64,000 nt of DNA from Paraplanobispora takensis (lineage in GTDB: Bacteria > Actinomycetota > Actinomycetes > Streptosporangiales > Streptosporangiaceae), in contig NZ_BOOK01000034.1 of the NCBI RefSeq assembly GCF_016863195.1, positions 62,001-126,000 on the forward strand. Direction: 5' to 3'. The notes beneath the pieces are model-generated. The model did not search any database. It was not told the origin of the DNA and was given only the letters and a program-made list of their open reading frames with translations. Positions 55,901 to 64,000 of the stretch are shown one piece after another. Both the position numbers and the translations under genes were made by a program. Each line of letters starts with the position of its first letter. Positions within the stretch are counted from its first letter, which is position 1.

Positions 55901-56434
55901 ATGTCGATCGGGACGCTGGAGTGGGCCGAGGCCGGGCAGCGGCCCGACCTGCTGGCGGAGCCGGTGGCGCGGGCGGTCAAGGGGCTCGCCGGCGGGGGCG
56001 CCGGGATCCGGGTGGCGGAGATCGACCCGGCGCTGGCGGACACCGCCGCCTTCTGCGAGCGCTACGGCGTGCGCATGGACGAGTCGGCCAACTGCGTGAT
56101 CGTGGCGGCCAGGCGCGGCGGGGAGGTCCGCTACGCGGCGTGCATGGTGCTGGCCACGACGCGGGCCGACGTCAACGGCGTGGTCCGGCGGCACCTGGAG
56201 GCCAGGAAGGCCTCGTTCGCCCCGCAGGAGGAGGCGGTCCGCCTGACCGGGATGGAGTACGGCGGGATCACCCCGCTGGGACTGCCCGAGGGGTGGCCGG
56301 TCCTGGTCGACGAGGCGGTGGCGGCCCATCCGGGTGTCGTGATCGGCAGTGGCGTTCGTCACTCGAAGCTGGCGCTCCCGGGTGCGACGCTGGCCGATCT
56401 GGAGATCGCGCAGGTACTGCGCCTGGCAAACTGA
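55901..56434 (+). CDS. YbaK/ProX-type aminoacyl-tRNA deacylase domain protein
   Basis: A 177-residue single-domain protein. The fold is seen in CERYGVRMDESANCVIVAARRGGEVRYAAC, the region of the conserved Lys being replaced by RKASFAPQEEAVRLTGMEYGGITPLG. Such proteins hydrolyse mischarged tRNA (for example Ala- or Cys-tRNAPro). GGAGGCGGAG precedes ATG 55901. Specificity cannot be told. Confidence 0.82.
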   Translation: MSIGTLEWAEAGQRPDLLAEPVARAVKGLAGGGAGIRVAEIDPALADTAAFCERYGVRMDESANCVIVAARRGGEVRYAACMVLATTRADVNGVVRRHLEARKASFAPQEEAVRLTGMEYGGITPLGLPEGWPVLVDEAVAAHPGVVIGSGVRHSKLALPGATLADLEIAQVLRLAN

Positions 56435-56550
56435 CGCCGAAATGAGATTGCGTGTCACCCCGGGTTGGGAAACCGTTGAGGCATAGCAGACGTTATTCAG
56501 ACGGGGAATGTGACCTGATGGTTCATCTCGTAAGCGGGGTTTAAGCCGGT

Positions 56551-58896
56551 ATGGTGCTTCATGCCATGAATCAGGACGACCGACTGGGCCCATACCGACT
56601 GCTGCGGCGGCTCGGTGAGGGCGGCATGGGCGTGGTCCATCTCGCCGTCGACCCACAGGGGCGACAGGTCGCGGTGAAGGTGCTGCGCGGTGAGGTGGCG
56701 GGCGACGACGTCGCCCGGCGCAGGCTCTCGCGCGAGGTCGAGACCATGCGCCGGGTGCGCAGCGAATACATCGCCGAGGTCCTCGACGCCGACGTGACCG
56801 GCCACCGGCCCTACATCGTCACCCGGTACGTCCCCGGCCAGCCGCTGGACGAGGTCGTCAAGCAGGACGGTCCGCTGGACCTGCCCGCTCTGCTCAAGGT
56901 CGCCCACGGGGTCGCCTCGGCGCTGGCCTCCGTGCACTCGGTCGGGGTGATCCACCGCGACCTCAAGCCCGGCAACGTGCTCATCCTGGACGGCCAGCCC
57001 GTCCTCATCGACTTCGGCATCGCGCAGGCCGTGGACGCCACCCGGCTGACGCAGACCGGCATGTTCATCGGGACGCCCGGCTATCTCGCCCCGGAGATCA
57101 TCGAGGGGCACGAGGCGGGACCCGAGGTGGACGTGCACGCCTGGGCGGGCACCCTGGTCTTCGCGGCCACCGGCGAGCCGCCCTTCGGCAAGGGCACGCT
57201 GGAGATGATCTTCTACAACATCACCGCGGGCAAGGCCAACGTGTCCGGGGCGCCCCAGGAGCTCCAGCCGATCCTGCGCGCCGCCCTCCAGCGCGACCCC
57301 GCCAAACGGCCCTCGGCCGCCGAGCTGGCCGTCCAGGTGGCCCGGCTGATGCCGCCGCCCGGCCTGGGGAACCGGCCCCGCGTGCCCGACGAGATCACCA
57401 CGGTCCCGCGCTTCGACGACTCGCGCCGGGGCGGGACCGGCACCCACGGGGAGACGCCCGGCCGCGGCGGGACGGCCGGTCACCAGAGCCAGGCCTCCCC
57501 CGGCACCGCCGCGCCCACGGGGCCGGGCGCCCCCGGCGTGGCCGCCGCCGCGGCGGCCGGGACCGCGGGTCCCGTCACGGGCTCGCTGCTGCCCCCCGAC
57601 CCGGGAGAGGTGCAGACGCCGGTCGCCTCGCGCCCGGGCACCGCCGCGCCCACGCCCTGGCCGCCGGCCGCCGCGGAACAGCCGCGCGAATACGTCTCGC
57701 TGCTCGACGAGCAGTCGGCCGACCCCTGGCCGACCCGCCGGGTGACGCCGGAGGAGCTGCGCCAGGCCGCCGCGGCCCAGCAGGCCTCCTACGACCTGCC
57801 CACCGGGATGCTGGAGCCGGAGGACGTCCCCACCGGCCGGGTGCCGGGCCGTGAGACGTCCGCCAGGACCGGGCAGTCCGGGCAACCCGGCCAGTCCGCG
57901 CAGGCCCCCCAGCCGGGCCGTCAGGGGTCCGAGACGGCCGGCCGGCAGCCCGCCACCGCCCCGGTGGGGGACGGCGACATCCCCACCCAGCGGGTGCGCC
58001 CCCACGAGCTGCCGGAATACCTGCGCAACCACGGCGGGTCCCAGCAGGCGCCCGCCCAGCCGCACGCGCCCTCCCATGGGCAGGGACACCCGCAGCAGCA
58101 CGGGCACCAGCCCGTCACGCCGCCGCCCTATCCGCAGCACCCGCCCTACGAGCAGGCGCAGCGCCCGCACCAGCCGGTCACGCCGCCGCCCTACCCGTAC
58201 GCGCACCCGCAGGCCCCGGCCCACCAGCAGGGACCGGCCCACCACGTGTCCTCCGGCCAGTTCCACCCGGGCCAGCGGCCCGGTCACGCGCTGAAGCGTT
58301 CCAGGGCCTACGACGTGGCGAGCATCATGCTGCTGGTCATCATGACGGTCGCGGCCGTCGTCGCCCCGGTGATCGTCACCGCCGTGGCGATCCCGGTCGC
58401 GATCCTGCTGCGCGCCGCCGACATCGCCCAGCCGCGGCTCAACGGCCGCCGGCCGGTGGGCGCCGCGGCCGCCGACGTGTTCCGGGTCTTCGGCCAGCCG
58501 GGCGCGCTGCTGAAGTCGGTCGGCATCACCGTCGCGCTGGTGCCGTACGCGCTCATCCTGGGTCTGCCGGTGACGCTGCTGCTCGCGGTGCTGGTCACCG
58601 GCATGCCCATCGAGAACGCGCTCGCCTGGGGGGCGGCTGTTGCGCTGTGGACGATCTGCGCCGGACCCGGCGTGGAGGGCCCAGGGCGGCAGATGCGACG
58701 TACGCTGGCATCACTGCTGCCTTCCAGGAACGCGGCCATGGCGACCGCCGCGGCGCTGGGCGTGGTGGCCGCGCTGATGGTCGTCCCGGCCGTCGGCACC
58801 GTGGGCGAGGACGCGCGGGAGGCCATATGGGCGCCTGTCGACGTGGAGAGGGTGGTGACCGAGCTGAAGGAACTACGAAAGCAGGCCACGCGATGA
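56551..58896 (+). CDS. Ser/Thr protein kinase with Pro-rich linker and multi-pass C-terminus (first of three)
   Basis: A 781-residue membrane kinase. The kinase domain (about 11-270) is complete: glycine loop LGEGGMGVV, VAVKVL lysine, HRDLKPGN and DFGIAQ. Then about 275 residues of Pro/Gln/Gly/His-rich linker with repeated PVTPPPYP elements, and a C-terminal block of about four hydrophobic helices (from RAYDVASIMLLVIMTVAAVVAPVIV). Standard actinobacterial PknB kinases have one helix and external PASTA domains; this one has none. The stop overlaps the next kinase (ATGA). Start at ATG 56551 or 56566 is uncertain; no clear ribosome site. Confidence 0.9.
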   Translation: MVLHAMNQDDRLGPYRLLRRLGEGGMGVVHLAVDPQGRQVAVKVLRGEVAGDDVARRRLSREVETMRRVRSEYIAEVLDADVTGHRPYIVTRYVPGQPLDEVVKQDGPLDLPALLKVAHGVASALASVHSVGVIHRDLKPGNVLILDGQPVLIDFGIAQAVDATRLTQTGMFIGTPGYLAPEIIEGHEAGPEVDVHAWAGTLVFAATGEPPFGKGTLEMIFYNITAGKANVSGAPQELQPILRAALQRDPAKRPSAAELAVQVARLMPPPGLGNRPRVPDEITTVPRFDDSRRGGTGTHGETPGRGGTAGHQSQASPGTAAPTGPGAPGVAAAAAAGTAGPVTGSLLPPDPGEVQTPVASRPGTAAPTPWPPAAAEQPREYVSLLDEQSADPWPTRRVTPEELRQAAAAQQASYDLPTGMLEPEDVPTGRVPGRETSARTGQSGQPGQSAQAPQPGRQGSETAGRQPATAPVGDGDIPTQRVRPHELPEYLRNHGGSQQAPAQPHAPSHGQGHPQQHGHQPVTPPPYPQHPPYEQAQRPHQPVTPPPYPYAHPQAPAHQQGPAHHVSSGQFHPGQRPGHALKRSRAYDVASIMLLVIMTVAAVVAPVIVTAVAIPVAILLRAADIAQPRLNGRRPVGAAAADVFRVFGQPGALLKSVGITVALVPYALILGLPVTLLLAVLVTGMPIENALAWGAAVALWTICAGPGVEGPGRQMRRTLASLLPSRNAAMATAAALGVVAALMVVPAVGTVGEDAREAIWAPVDVERVVTELKELRKQATR

Positions 58897-60899
58897 CGAC
58901 GGGGGACACGCGAGCGCCCGAGAGGCTGGGGCCGTACCGGCTGCTCAGAAAGATCGGCGAGGGCGGCATGGGAGCCGTCCACCTGGGACTCGACGAGGAC
59001 GGCCGCGAGGTGGCGGTCAAGGTCCTGCACCCGCATGTCGCAGCCGACCTCAAGGCCCGCGACCGGCTCACCCGCGAGGTGGAGACCATGCGGCGGGTGC
59101 GCAGCCCGCACGTCGCCGAGGTGCTGGACGCCCAGCTGACCGGCGCGCAGCCGTACATCGTGACCCGTTTCGCCCCCGGCCGCACGCTGGAGGAGACCGT
59201 CATGGCGGACGGTCCCCTGCCCGCCGACCAGATCATCAGGCTGGCCCGGGGCATGTGCGCCGCGCTGGTGGCCATCCACGCCGCCGACGTGATCCACCGC
59301 GACCTCAAGCCGGCCAACGTGATGCTCGTCGACGGCGACCCCCTGGTCATCGACTTCGGCATCGCGCACCTGGTGAACGCCACGCGCCTGACCCAGACCG
59401 GCATGTTCGTCGGCACGCCCGGCTATCTCGCCCCCGAGATCATCCGGGACTCCGAGATCACCCAGGCGGCCGACGTGCACGCGCTGGCCTCCACCGTCTT
59501 CTTCGGCGCGACCGGCAGGCCCCCGTTCGGCACGGGGAGCTTCGAGGTCGTCTGCTTCAACATCATGGAGGGCCGGGCCAACATCGACCAGGCCCCCGTC
59601 TGGCTGCGCGGCTGGCTCCGGCGGGCGCTGAACGTCGACCCCGCGGTCCGGCCCGGCGCGCAGGAACTGCTGCGCATGGCGCGCGACCTCGACCCCTCGG
59701 TCACGGCCCTGCACGAGCAGGCCCCGGAGACCGCCGTGCTGGACCCCGGCACCAAGGTCCTCGACGGCGGCTTCCCGCCGCCCCCGCCCGGCGGCACGCG
59801 GGTGCTGAACGACCAGGCCCCGCCCCCCGGCACCCGGATCCTGGGCGACCAGGCGAACGGGCAGGTCCCGCCGAACGGGCAGGCTCCCCCCGGCGGGCAG
59901 GCGAACGGCGCGCGTCCGCTGCCCCGCCACGACGACTACGCCGACCTCCTCCCGCCGGTCGAGTACGGCAGGCCGGAGCGGCGCGAGCGCAGGTCCCGCG
60001 AGCCGCAGGGCCCGCCGCCCCACACCCCGGCCACCCCGCCGCCGTACGTCCCGGCCCCGCCCGGCGCCCGGCAGGCCGGGTTCGCGCCGCCGCCCTACCC
60101 CGACCAGCGCGTCGCGGGCCCGGCGCCGCAGCCGACCGGCCCGGCCCGGCCGTACGCGCCGCCGCCCGCCGCGCCCCGGCCCTACACCCCGCCGCCGGCC
60201 CCCCGGCAGGAGCGCCCGCCGTACCGCACCGGTCACCCGCTGGCCGCCGCGCTGCTGCTGACGATCGTGGTCGCGCTGGCCTGCGTCCTGCCCGTCGTGG
60301 TGAGCGTGTCCGCGCTGGTGGCGGTGCTCTGCCTGCGCGTGGGCGAATACCTCTTCGGCGATCTGGCCCAGCGCCGGTCGGTGCGGGGCAACAGCGCCTC
60401 CGACCCGCTGATCGCGCTGGTCGGCACACCGTGGGCGCTGATCAAGGCCGGGGTCGCGACGCTGATCACCGGCCCGCTGGCCGCCATGTTCGGCATGTGC
60501 GTGTGGGGCGCCCTGGTCTACATCGGCAACATGGGCACCGACCGGGCCGCCGCCTACGCGGCGGGTGCCTTCGTGGCCGGGCTGTTCGTGCTGCCCGGCG
60601 GCGGCAAGCCGCGCAAGGCCGTCTCCCGCGTGCTGACCGGGGCCATCCGCAGCCCCGGCGCCGCCATGGTCACCACGATCCTGCTGGGCACGATCGCCTT
60701 CTTCTCGGTGATGGCCGCCCTGAGCATGTTCCCGTCCTTCGCGCCCTGGGAGCCGCCCTCCGAGGTGGTGGACCGGCTGACCACGCAGTGGCGGGAACAG
60801 GCCAACGAGAGCGCGATGGGTGTGACGGACCTCATCGGCGGCCTGGTGGACGACCTGCTCAACCAGCTCGGTCTCGGGTTCCTGACCTTCTGGAAGTGA
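58893..60899 (+). CDS. Ser/Thr protein kinase with Pro-rich linker and multi-pass C-terminus (second of three)
   Basis: A 668-residue paralogue of the upstream kinase. Complete kinase domain (about 15-275): IGEGGMGAVHLG, VAVKVLHPH, HRDLKPAN, DFGIAHL and GTPGYLAPEI. The Pro/Gln-rich linker (about 290-440) is again extra-rich in NGQ and PPPY repeats. The C-terminus carries about four helices (AAALLLTIVVALACVLPVVVS and others). ATG 58893 overlaps the upstream TGA, so the two kinases are co-translated and may cross-phosphorylate. Confidence 0.9.
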   Translation: MTTGDTRAPERLGPYRLLRKIGEGGMGAVHLGLDEDGREVAVKVLHPHVAADLKARDRLTREVETMRRVRSPHVAEVLDAQLTGAQPYIVTRFAPGRTLEETVMADGPLPADQIIRLARGMCAALVAIHAADVIHRDLKPANVMLVDGDPLVIDFGIAHLVNATRLTQTGMFVGTPGYLAPEIIRDSEITQAADVHALASTVFFGATGRPPFGTGSFEVVCFNIMEGRANIDQAPVWLRGWLRRALNVDPAVRPGAQELLRMARDLDPSVTALHEQAPETAVLDPGTKVLDGGFPPPPPGGTRVLNDQAPPPGTRILGDQANGQVPPNGQAPPGGQANGARPLPRHDDYADLLPPVEYGRPERRERRSREPQGPPPHTPATPPPYVPAPPGARQAGFAPPPYPDQRVAGPAPQPTGPARPYAPPPAAPRPYTPPPAPRQERPPYRTGHPLAAALLLTIVVALACVLPVVVSVSALVAVLCLRVGEYLFGDLAQRRSVRGNSASDPLIALVGTPWALIKAGVATLITGPLAAMFGMCVWGALVYIGNMGTDRAAAYAAGAFVAGLFVLPGGGKPRKAVSRVLTGAIRSPGAAMVTTILLGTIAFFSVMAALSMFPSFAPWEPPSEVVDRLTTQWREQANESAMGVTDLIGGLVDDLLNQLGLGFLTFWK

Positions 60900-61127
60900 C
60901 CTCCCTCCGGCGCCGGCCGGAGGGGTGGCGGCGCCGGGCTCATCACGACATGTCCGGCGATTCTCCGCGATTCACATCAAGCTCGGCTCAAGTTCCGGCA
61001 TGGGATGGGAAGAGCGGAAGCGACCGGTGTGTGTTCCGTGTCCGGGGATGGGTGCCTTCCCGCAATCTCTCCGTGCGAGGGGGCCCCGTCTGGGGCACGA
61101 TGAAGGGGACAGGCCGGAGGGAGTCGC

Positions 61128-62417
61128 ATGGGAGCGCCGGACGGTGATTGTCTTGGCCCGTACCGCCTGCTCTCGCCGCTGGGGGCGGGAGGCTTCGGTG
61201 AGGTCCACCTCGCACTGGACACCGAGGGACGCACGATAGCCGTCAAGATCCTGCACCCGCACGTCGCCGCCGACGAGGCGGCCCTGACCCGTCTGGCCCG
61301 CGAGGTGGAGGCCATGCGGCGGGTCCAGGATCCGCACGTCGCCGAGATCCTCGACGCCTCGCTGAGCGGCGGGCGTCCCTACCTGGCCACCCGCTACGTG
61401 CAGGGCCGCCCGCTGGACGCGGTGGTCGCCGGCGAGGGGCCCGTCAAGGGCGACGACCTCGTACGGCTGGGGCGCGGCCTGGCCGAGGCCCTGGCCGCGG
61501 TCCACGCCGCCGGAGTGACGCACCGCGACCTGAAGCCCGGCAACGTCATCATGACCGACGACGGGCCGGTCGTGATCGACTTCGGCATCGCGTGCCTGCA
61601 CGACTCGGCCACGGTGACCACGTCGGGCGTGGTGCTGGGCACGCCGGGCTATCTGGCCCCGGAGATCCTCGAAGGAGGGGAGAGCGGCCCGGAGGCCGAC
61701 ATCTTCTCCTTCGCGGCCACGCTGGCCTACGCCGCCACCGGCCGGCACCCGTACGGCACCGGCCCCGCCTCCGCGGTCGGCTACCGGGTCGTCCACCACG
61801 AGCCCGACCTGGAGGGCGTCCCGCTGTGGGTGGAGCCGCTGCTGCGCGAGTGCCTGTCGCGCGACCCGGCCGCCCGCCCGCCGGCCGGCATGCTGCTGGC
61901 CCGGCTCGGTGCCGCGAACCCGGTGAACCCGGTCGTGCGGACTCCGGCGCCGCAGCCGCGCCCGGCCTACGCGGGCGGCGGGGACGCCGCCGGGGGGACC
62001 GCCCGCCGGGCCGCCGGGGGCCTGCACGGCGTCACCACCAGGGAGTGGCGCCCGGGGCGCCACGCGCGCGGCTCCTCCTCGCCGGAGCGGGCGCGCGAGC
62101 GCCGCCGCGCGGTGATCCACCGGCGCTGGGTGGTCGGCACCGGCCTGCTCGTGTCGCTGGCGGCCGCGGCGGCCAAGAGCCCGCTGCCGGAGGTGTCGCT
62201 GCTGCTGCTGTCGGTGTACGGCGCCGTCATGGTCATCGACGGGGGCGTGGCCCTGTTCGCCCGTCAGGACCGTCCCCGGCTGGTCGTGGACCTGGCCGCC
62301 ATCGGCGGCTCCGTGGCGCTGTGGGCCGCCCTGGCGGCGTTCTTCAGCCCGCTCACCCTCGGGCTGGCGCTGGCGACCGTCGTCATCGTTATGATCGTCA
62401 TCCTCCTGGGCAGCTGA
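61128..62417 (+). CDS. Ser/Thr protein kinase with multi-pass C-terminus (third of three)
   Basis: A 429-residue kinase with a short linker. The kinase domain (about 10-265) has GGFGEVHLAL, IAVKILHPH, HRDLKPGN and DFGIACL; the first glycine of the usual loop is preceded by LGAGGF. About three or four helices follow (VVGTGLLVSLAAAAA, LLLLSVYGAVMVIDGGVALF, LALATVVIVMIVIL). It has its own ribosome site (GGAGGGAG) after a 228-base gap and so probably its own promoter. The tandem set suggests gene duplication. Confidence 0.9.
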   Translation: MGAPDGDCLGPYRLLSPLGAGGFGEVHLALDTEGRTIAVKILHPHVAADEAALTRLAREVEAMRRVQDPHVAEILDASLSGGRPYLATRYVQGRPLDAVVAGEGPVKGDDLVRLGRGLAEALAAVHAAGVTHRDLKPGNVIMTDDGPVVIDFGIACLHDSATVTTSGVVLGTPGYLAPEILEGGESGPEADIFSFAATLAYAATGRHPYGTGPASAVGYRVVHHEPDLEGVPLWVEPLLRECLSRDPAARPPAGMLLARLGAANPVNPVVRTPAPQPRPAYAGGGDAAGGTARRAAGGLHGVTTREWRPGRHARGSSSPERARERRRAVIHRRWVVGTGLLVSLAAAAAKSPLPEVSLLLLSVYGAVMVIDGGVALFARQDRPRLVVDLAAIGGSVALWAALAAFFSPLTLGLALATVVIVMIVILLGS

Positions 62418-62730
62418 GGGGGGCCGGCGCCGGAAAGCGGGACACCGCCCGCAGGCTCCGGAACATAGTTCGGTATGGTGGGGTGGGGCCTGCCGGGTCG
62501 GCGGTCGGCGTACACGCCGGACCGGCGGTTTGCGCCTAAGCTACCGATGGGTAACATGAACGCGGGGGACCAGGACGGGCACGATCCGGCCGGGCCACCC
62601 GCTGTCACAGCCCTCGGGCACCTGGCAGTCTTGGCATCACGCGCACGTGCCCCGCGTGCGCGTACCGAGCATCCGGCGTCAGCCGCTTCCCGCGGTGGCG
62701 CACGCGAACACGGGAGGTCGGCCACCGGCC
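62418..62730. other. Intergenic region upstream of etfB
   Basis: 313 bases. A short palindrome-like site is at 62540-62555. The rest is GC-rich; the in-frame reading that begins at ATG 62556 continues out of frame into etfB and has poor codon bias, so I call no gene. Confidence 0.5.
62540..62555. promoter_or_regulatory. Candidate operator of the etfBA operon
   Basis: GCTACCGATGGGTAAC has TACC/GGTA half-sites with 4-base spacing and one mismatch in the outer arms. It is about 175 bases upstream of etfB. Fatty-acid-responsive TetR regulators of actinobacteria often bind related TTAC...GTAA sites; the regulator is unknown here. Confidence 0.4.
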
Positions 62731-63510
62731 ATGAACATCGTCGTCTGCGTGAAGCAGGTCCCCGACACGGCGACCGAGCGCAAGCTGAGGTCCGATGACA
62801 AGACGCTCGACCGCGACGCCGCCGACGGCGTCGTCAACGAGCTCGACGAGTACGCGGTCGAAGAGGCGCTGCGGCTCAAGGAAGCCCACGGCGGTGAGGT
62901 GACCGTCCTCACCATGGGTCCCGACAAGGCCAGCGACACCATCCGCAAGGCCCTGGCCATGGGTGCCGACAAGGCCGTCCACCTGGTGGACGACGCCCTG
63001 CACGGCTCCGACGCCCTGGGCACCTCCTACGCCCTGGCGCAGACCCTGAGGAAGATCGGGTTCGACCTGGTCGTGCTCGGTTCGGAGTCCACCGACGCCC
63101 GCACCGGCGTCCTCGCCGCGATGCTGGCCGAGCGCCTGAACGTGCCGCAGCTCACCTTCGCCAACAAGGTGGAGGTCAACGGCTCGGCCATCGCGATCCA
63201 GCGTGTCACCGACTACGGCTACGACAAGGTCGAGGCCTCGCTGCCCGCCGTCGTCTCCGTGGTCGAGAAGATCAACGAGCCGCGCTACCCCTCCTTCAAG
63301 GGCATCATGGCGGCCAAGAAGAAGCCGGTCGAGAAGCTGGGCGTCGCCGACGCCGAGATCGACACCTCGCAGGTGGGCCTGGCCAGCTCGTGGAGCGAGG
63401 TGGCCGACTTCTCCGCCGCCCCGCCGCGCGCGGCCGGCACGATCGTCAAGGACGAGGGCGACGGTGGCGTGAAGGCCGCCGACTTCCTCGCGTCGAAGAA
63501 GTTCGTCTGA
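62731..63510 (+). CDS. etfB: Electron transfer flavoprotein beta subunit
   Basis: A 259-residue subunit. It opens MNIVVCVKQVPDTATERKL, contains EALRLKEAHGGEVTVLTMGP, and holds the AMP-binding region VLGSESTDARTGVLAAMLAE. With EtfA it accepts electrons from acyl-CoA dehydrogenases such as ChsE1/ChsE2. ATG 62731 has GGGAGG about 13 bases upstream, rather far. Followed by etfA after 19 bases. Confidence 0.95.
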   Translation: MNIVVCVKQVPDTATERKLRSDDKTLDRDAADGVVNELDEYAVEEALRLKEAHGGEVTVLTMGPDKASDTIRKALAMGADKAVHLVDDALHGSDALGTSYALAQTLRKIGFDLVVLGSESTDARTGVLAAMLAERLNVPQLTFANKVEVNGSAIAIQRVTDYGYDKVEASLPAVVSVVEKINEPRYPSFKGIMAAKKKPVEKLGVADAEIDTSQVGLASSWSEVADFSAAPPRAAGTIVKDEGDGGVKAADFLASKKFV

Positions 63511-63529
63511 GGACGGGGGGTTAACTGAG

Positions 63530-64000
63530 ATGTCCGAGGTTCTCGTTCTCGTCGAGCACGTCGAAGGCCAGATCAAGAAGGTCACCCTGGAGCTGCTGAC
63601 GCTCGCCCGCAAGCTGGGCACGCCGTCGGCGGTGTGGGCCGGCCCGGGATACTCCGCCGAGGCCAAGGCCCGGCTGGCCGAGTACGGCGCCGAGAAGATC
63701 TACGTCGCCGACTCCGCCGACATCGCCGACTACGTGGTCGCGCCCAAGGCCGAGCTGCTCGCCCAGCTCGTCTCCTCCGCGTCCCCGGCCGCGGTGCTCG
63801 TCGCCGCGACGGCCGAGGCGAAGGAGATCGCCGGCCGGCTGGCCATCAAGATCGACTCCGGTGTGCTGACCGACGCCGTCGGCATCGGGGAGGGCCTGGT
63901 CGCCGACCAGTCCATCTTCGGCGGCGGCGTCAACGTCCAGTCCCGTGTGACCAAGGGCACCCCGATCTTCGCGGTCCGCCCGAACGCCACCCCGGTCGAG
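63530..64000 (+). CDS. etfA: Electron transfer flavoprotein alpha subunit, N-terminal part
   Basis: 157 codons before the window ends: MSEVLVLVEHVEGQIKKVTL, then TPSAVWAGPGYSAEAKARLAEYGAEKIYVAD and VAATAEAKEIAGRLAIKIDSGVLTDAV. This is the usual EtfA N-terminal domain; the FAD-binding C-terminal domain lies beyond 64000. ATG 63530 follows GGGGGG. Partial only because of the window edge. Confidence 0.93.
   Translation, partial: MSEVLVLVEHVEGQIKKVTLELLTLARKLGTPSAVWAGPGYSAEAKARLAEYGAEKIYVADSADIADYVVAPKAELLAQLVSSASPAAVLVAATAEAKEIAGRLAIKIDSGVLTDAVGIGEGLVADQSIFGGGVNVQSRVTKGTPIFAVRPNATPVE

Noticed and set aside
62556-62798. Small frame upstream of and overlapping etfB
   Set aside because: It runs out of frame through the etfB start with poor third-position bias and has no ribosome site.

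Overview
The window is about 64 kb of a very GC-rich chromosome. It has third-position G/C bias, frequent GTG starts, many ATGA, GTGA or TGATG overlaps, and a GlgE pathway. This fits a filamentous actinobacterium, most likely of the Streptosporangiales (inference; no rRNA or other marker is present). Every gene looks chromosomal. I saw no tRNA, rRNA, insertion sequence, CRISPR array or prophage.

1-7.7 kb: the end of a sugar ABC transporter operon (binding-protein tail, RbsA-type ATPase, RbsC-type permease) with an aldo/keto reductase and a FadR-type GntR regulator that has a palindrome at its own promoter. Next come a FadA5-like thiolase, a metallo-beta-lactamase-fold hydrolase and a KstR-like TetR regulator. 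7.8-14.7 kb: a tightly coupled operon encoding acyl-CoA synthetase, two acyl-CoA dehydrogenases, ChsH2, ChsH1 and Ltp2. This is the layout of the mycobacterial igr steroid side-chain operon, without cyp125. Three TNNAACNNGTTNNA-like palindromes surround the regulator.

14.7-30.5 kb: a STAS protein, a tail-anchored sigma-factor-like protein, an OpuC-type osmoprotectant importer with a good terminator, a flavin reductase, a rhodanese divergent from an OhrR-like MarR regulator, SppA, a secreted subtilase, a SipW/TasA-like pair, and a CBM2-GH18 chitinase with a palindromic operator at its promoter. 30.7-50.9 kb is mostly alpha-glucan metabolism. The GlgE pathway runs on the minus strand (glgE-treS-mak, then glgB); glgP is divergent with an apparently leaderless promoter; a debranching enzyme and a GT4 glycosyltransferase follow. 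Between mak and glgB lie two overlapping genes that together reconstruct one secreted copper amine oxidase-like protein, with the copper ligands kept but the cofactor motif changed. This is the most unusual item in the window.

50.9-64 kb: an enoyl-CoA hydratase; a plus-strand group of a coiled-coil protein, a QueC-like PP-loop protein, a DppA-type D-aminopeptidase and a Tat-exported amine oxidase; a YbaK-type deacylase; three Ser/Thr kinases whose C-termini carry several membrane segments; and the start of the etfBA operon, which would take electrons from the acyl-CoA dehydrogenases.
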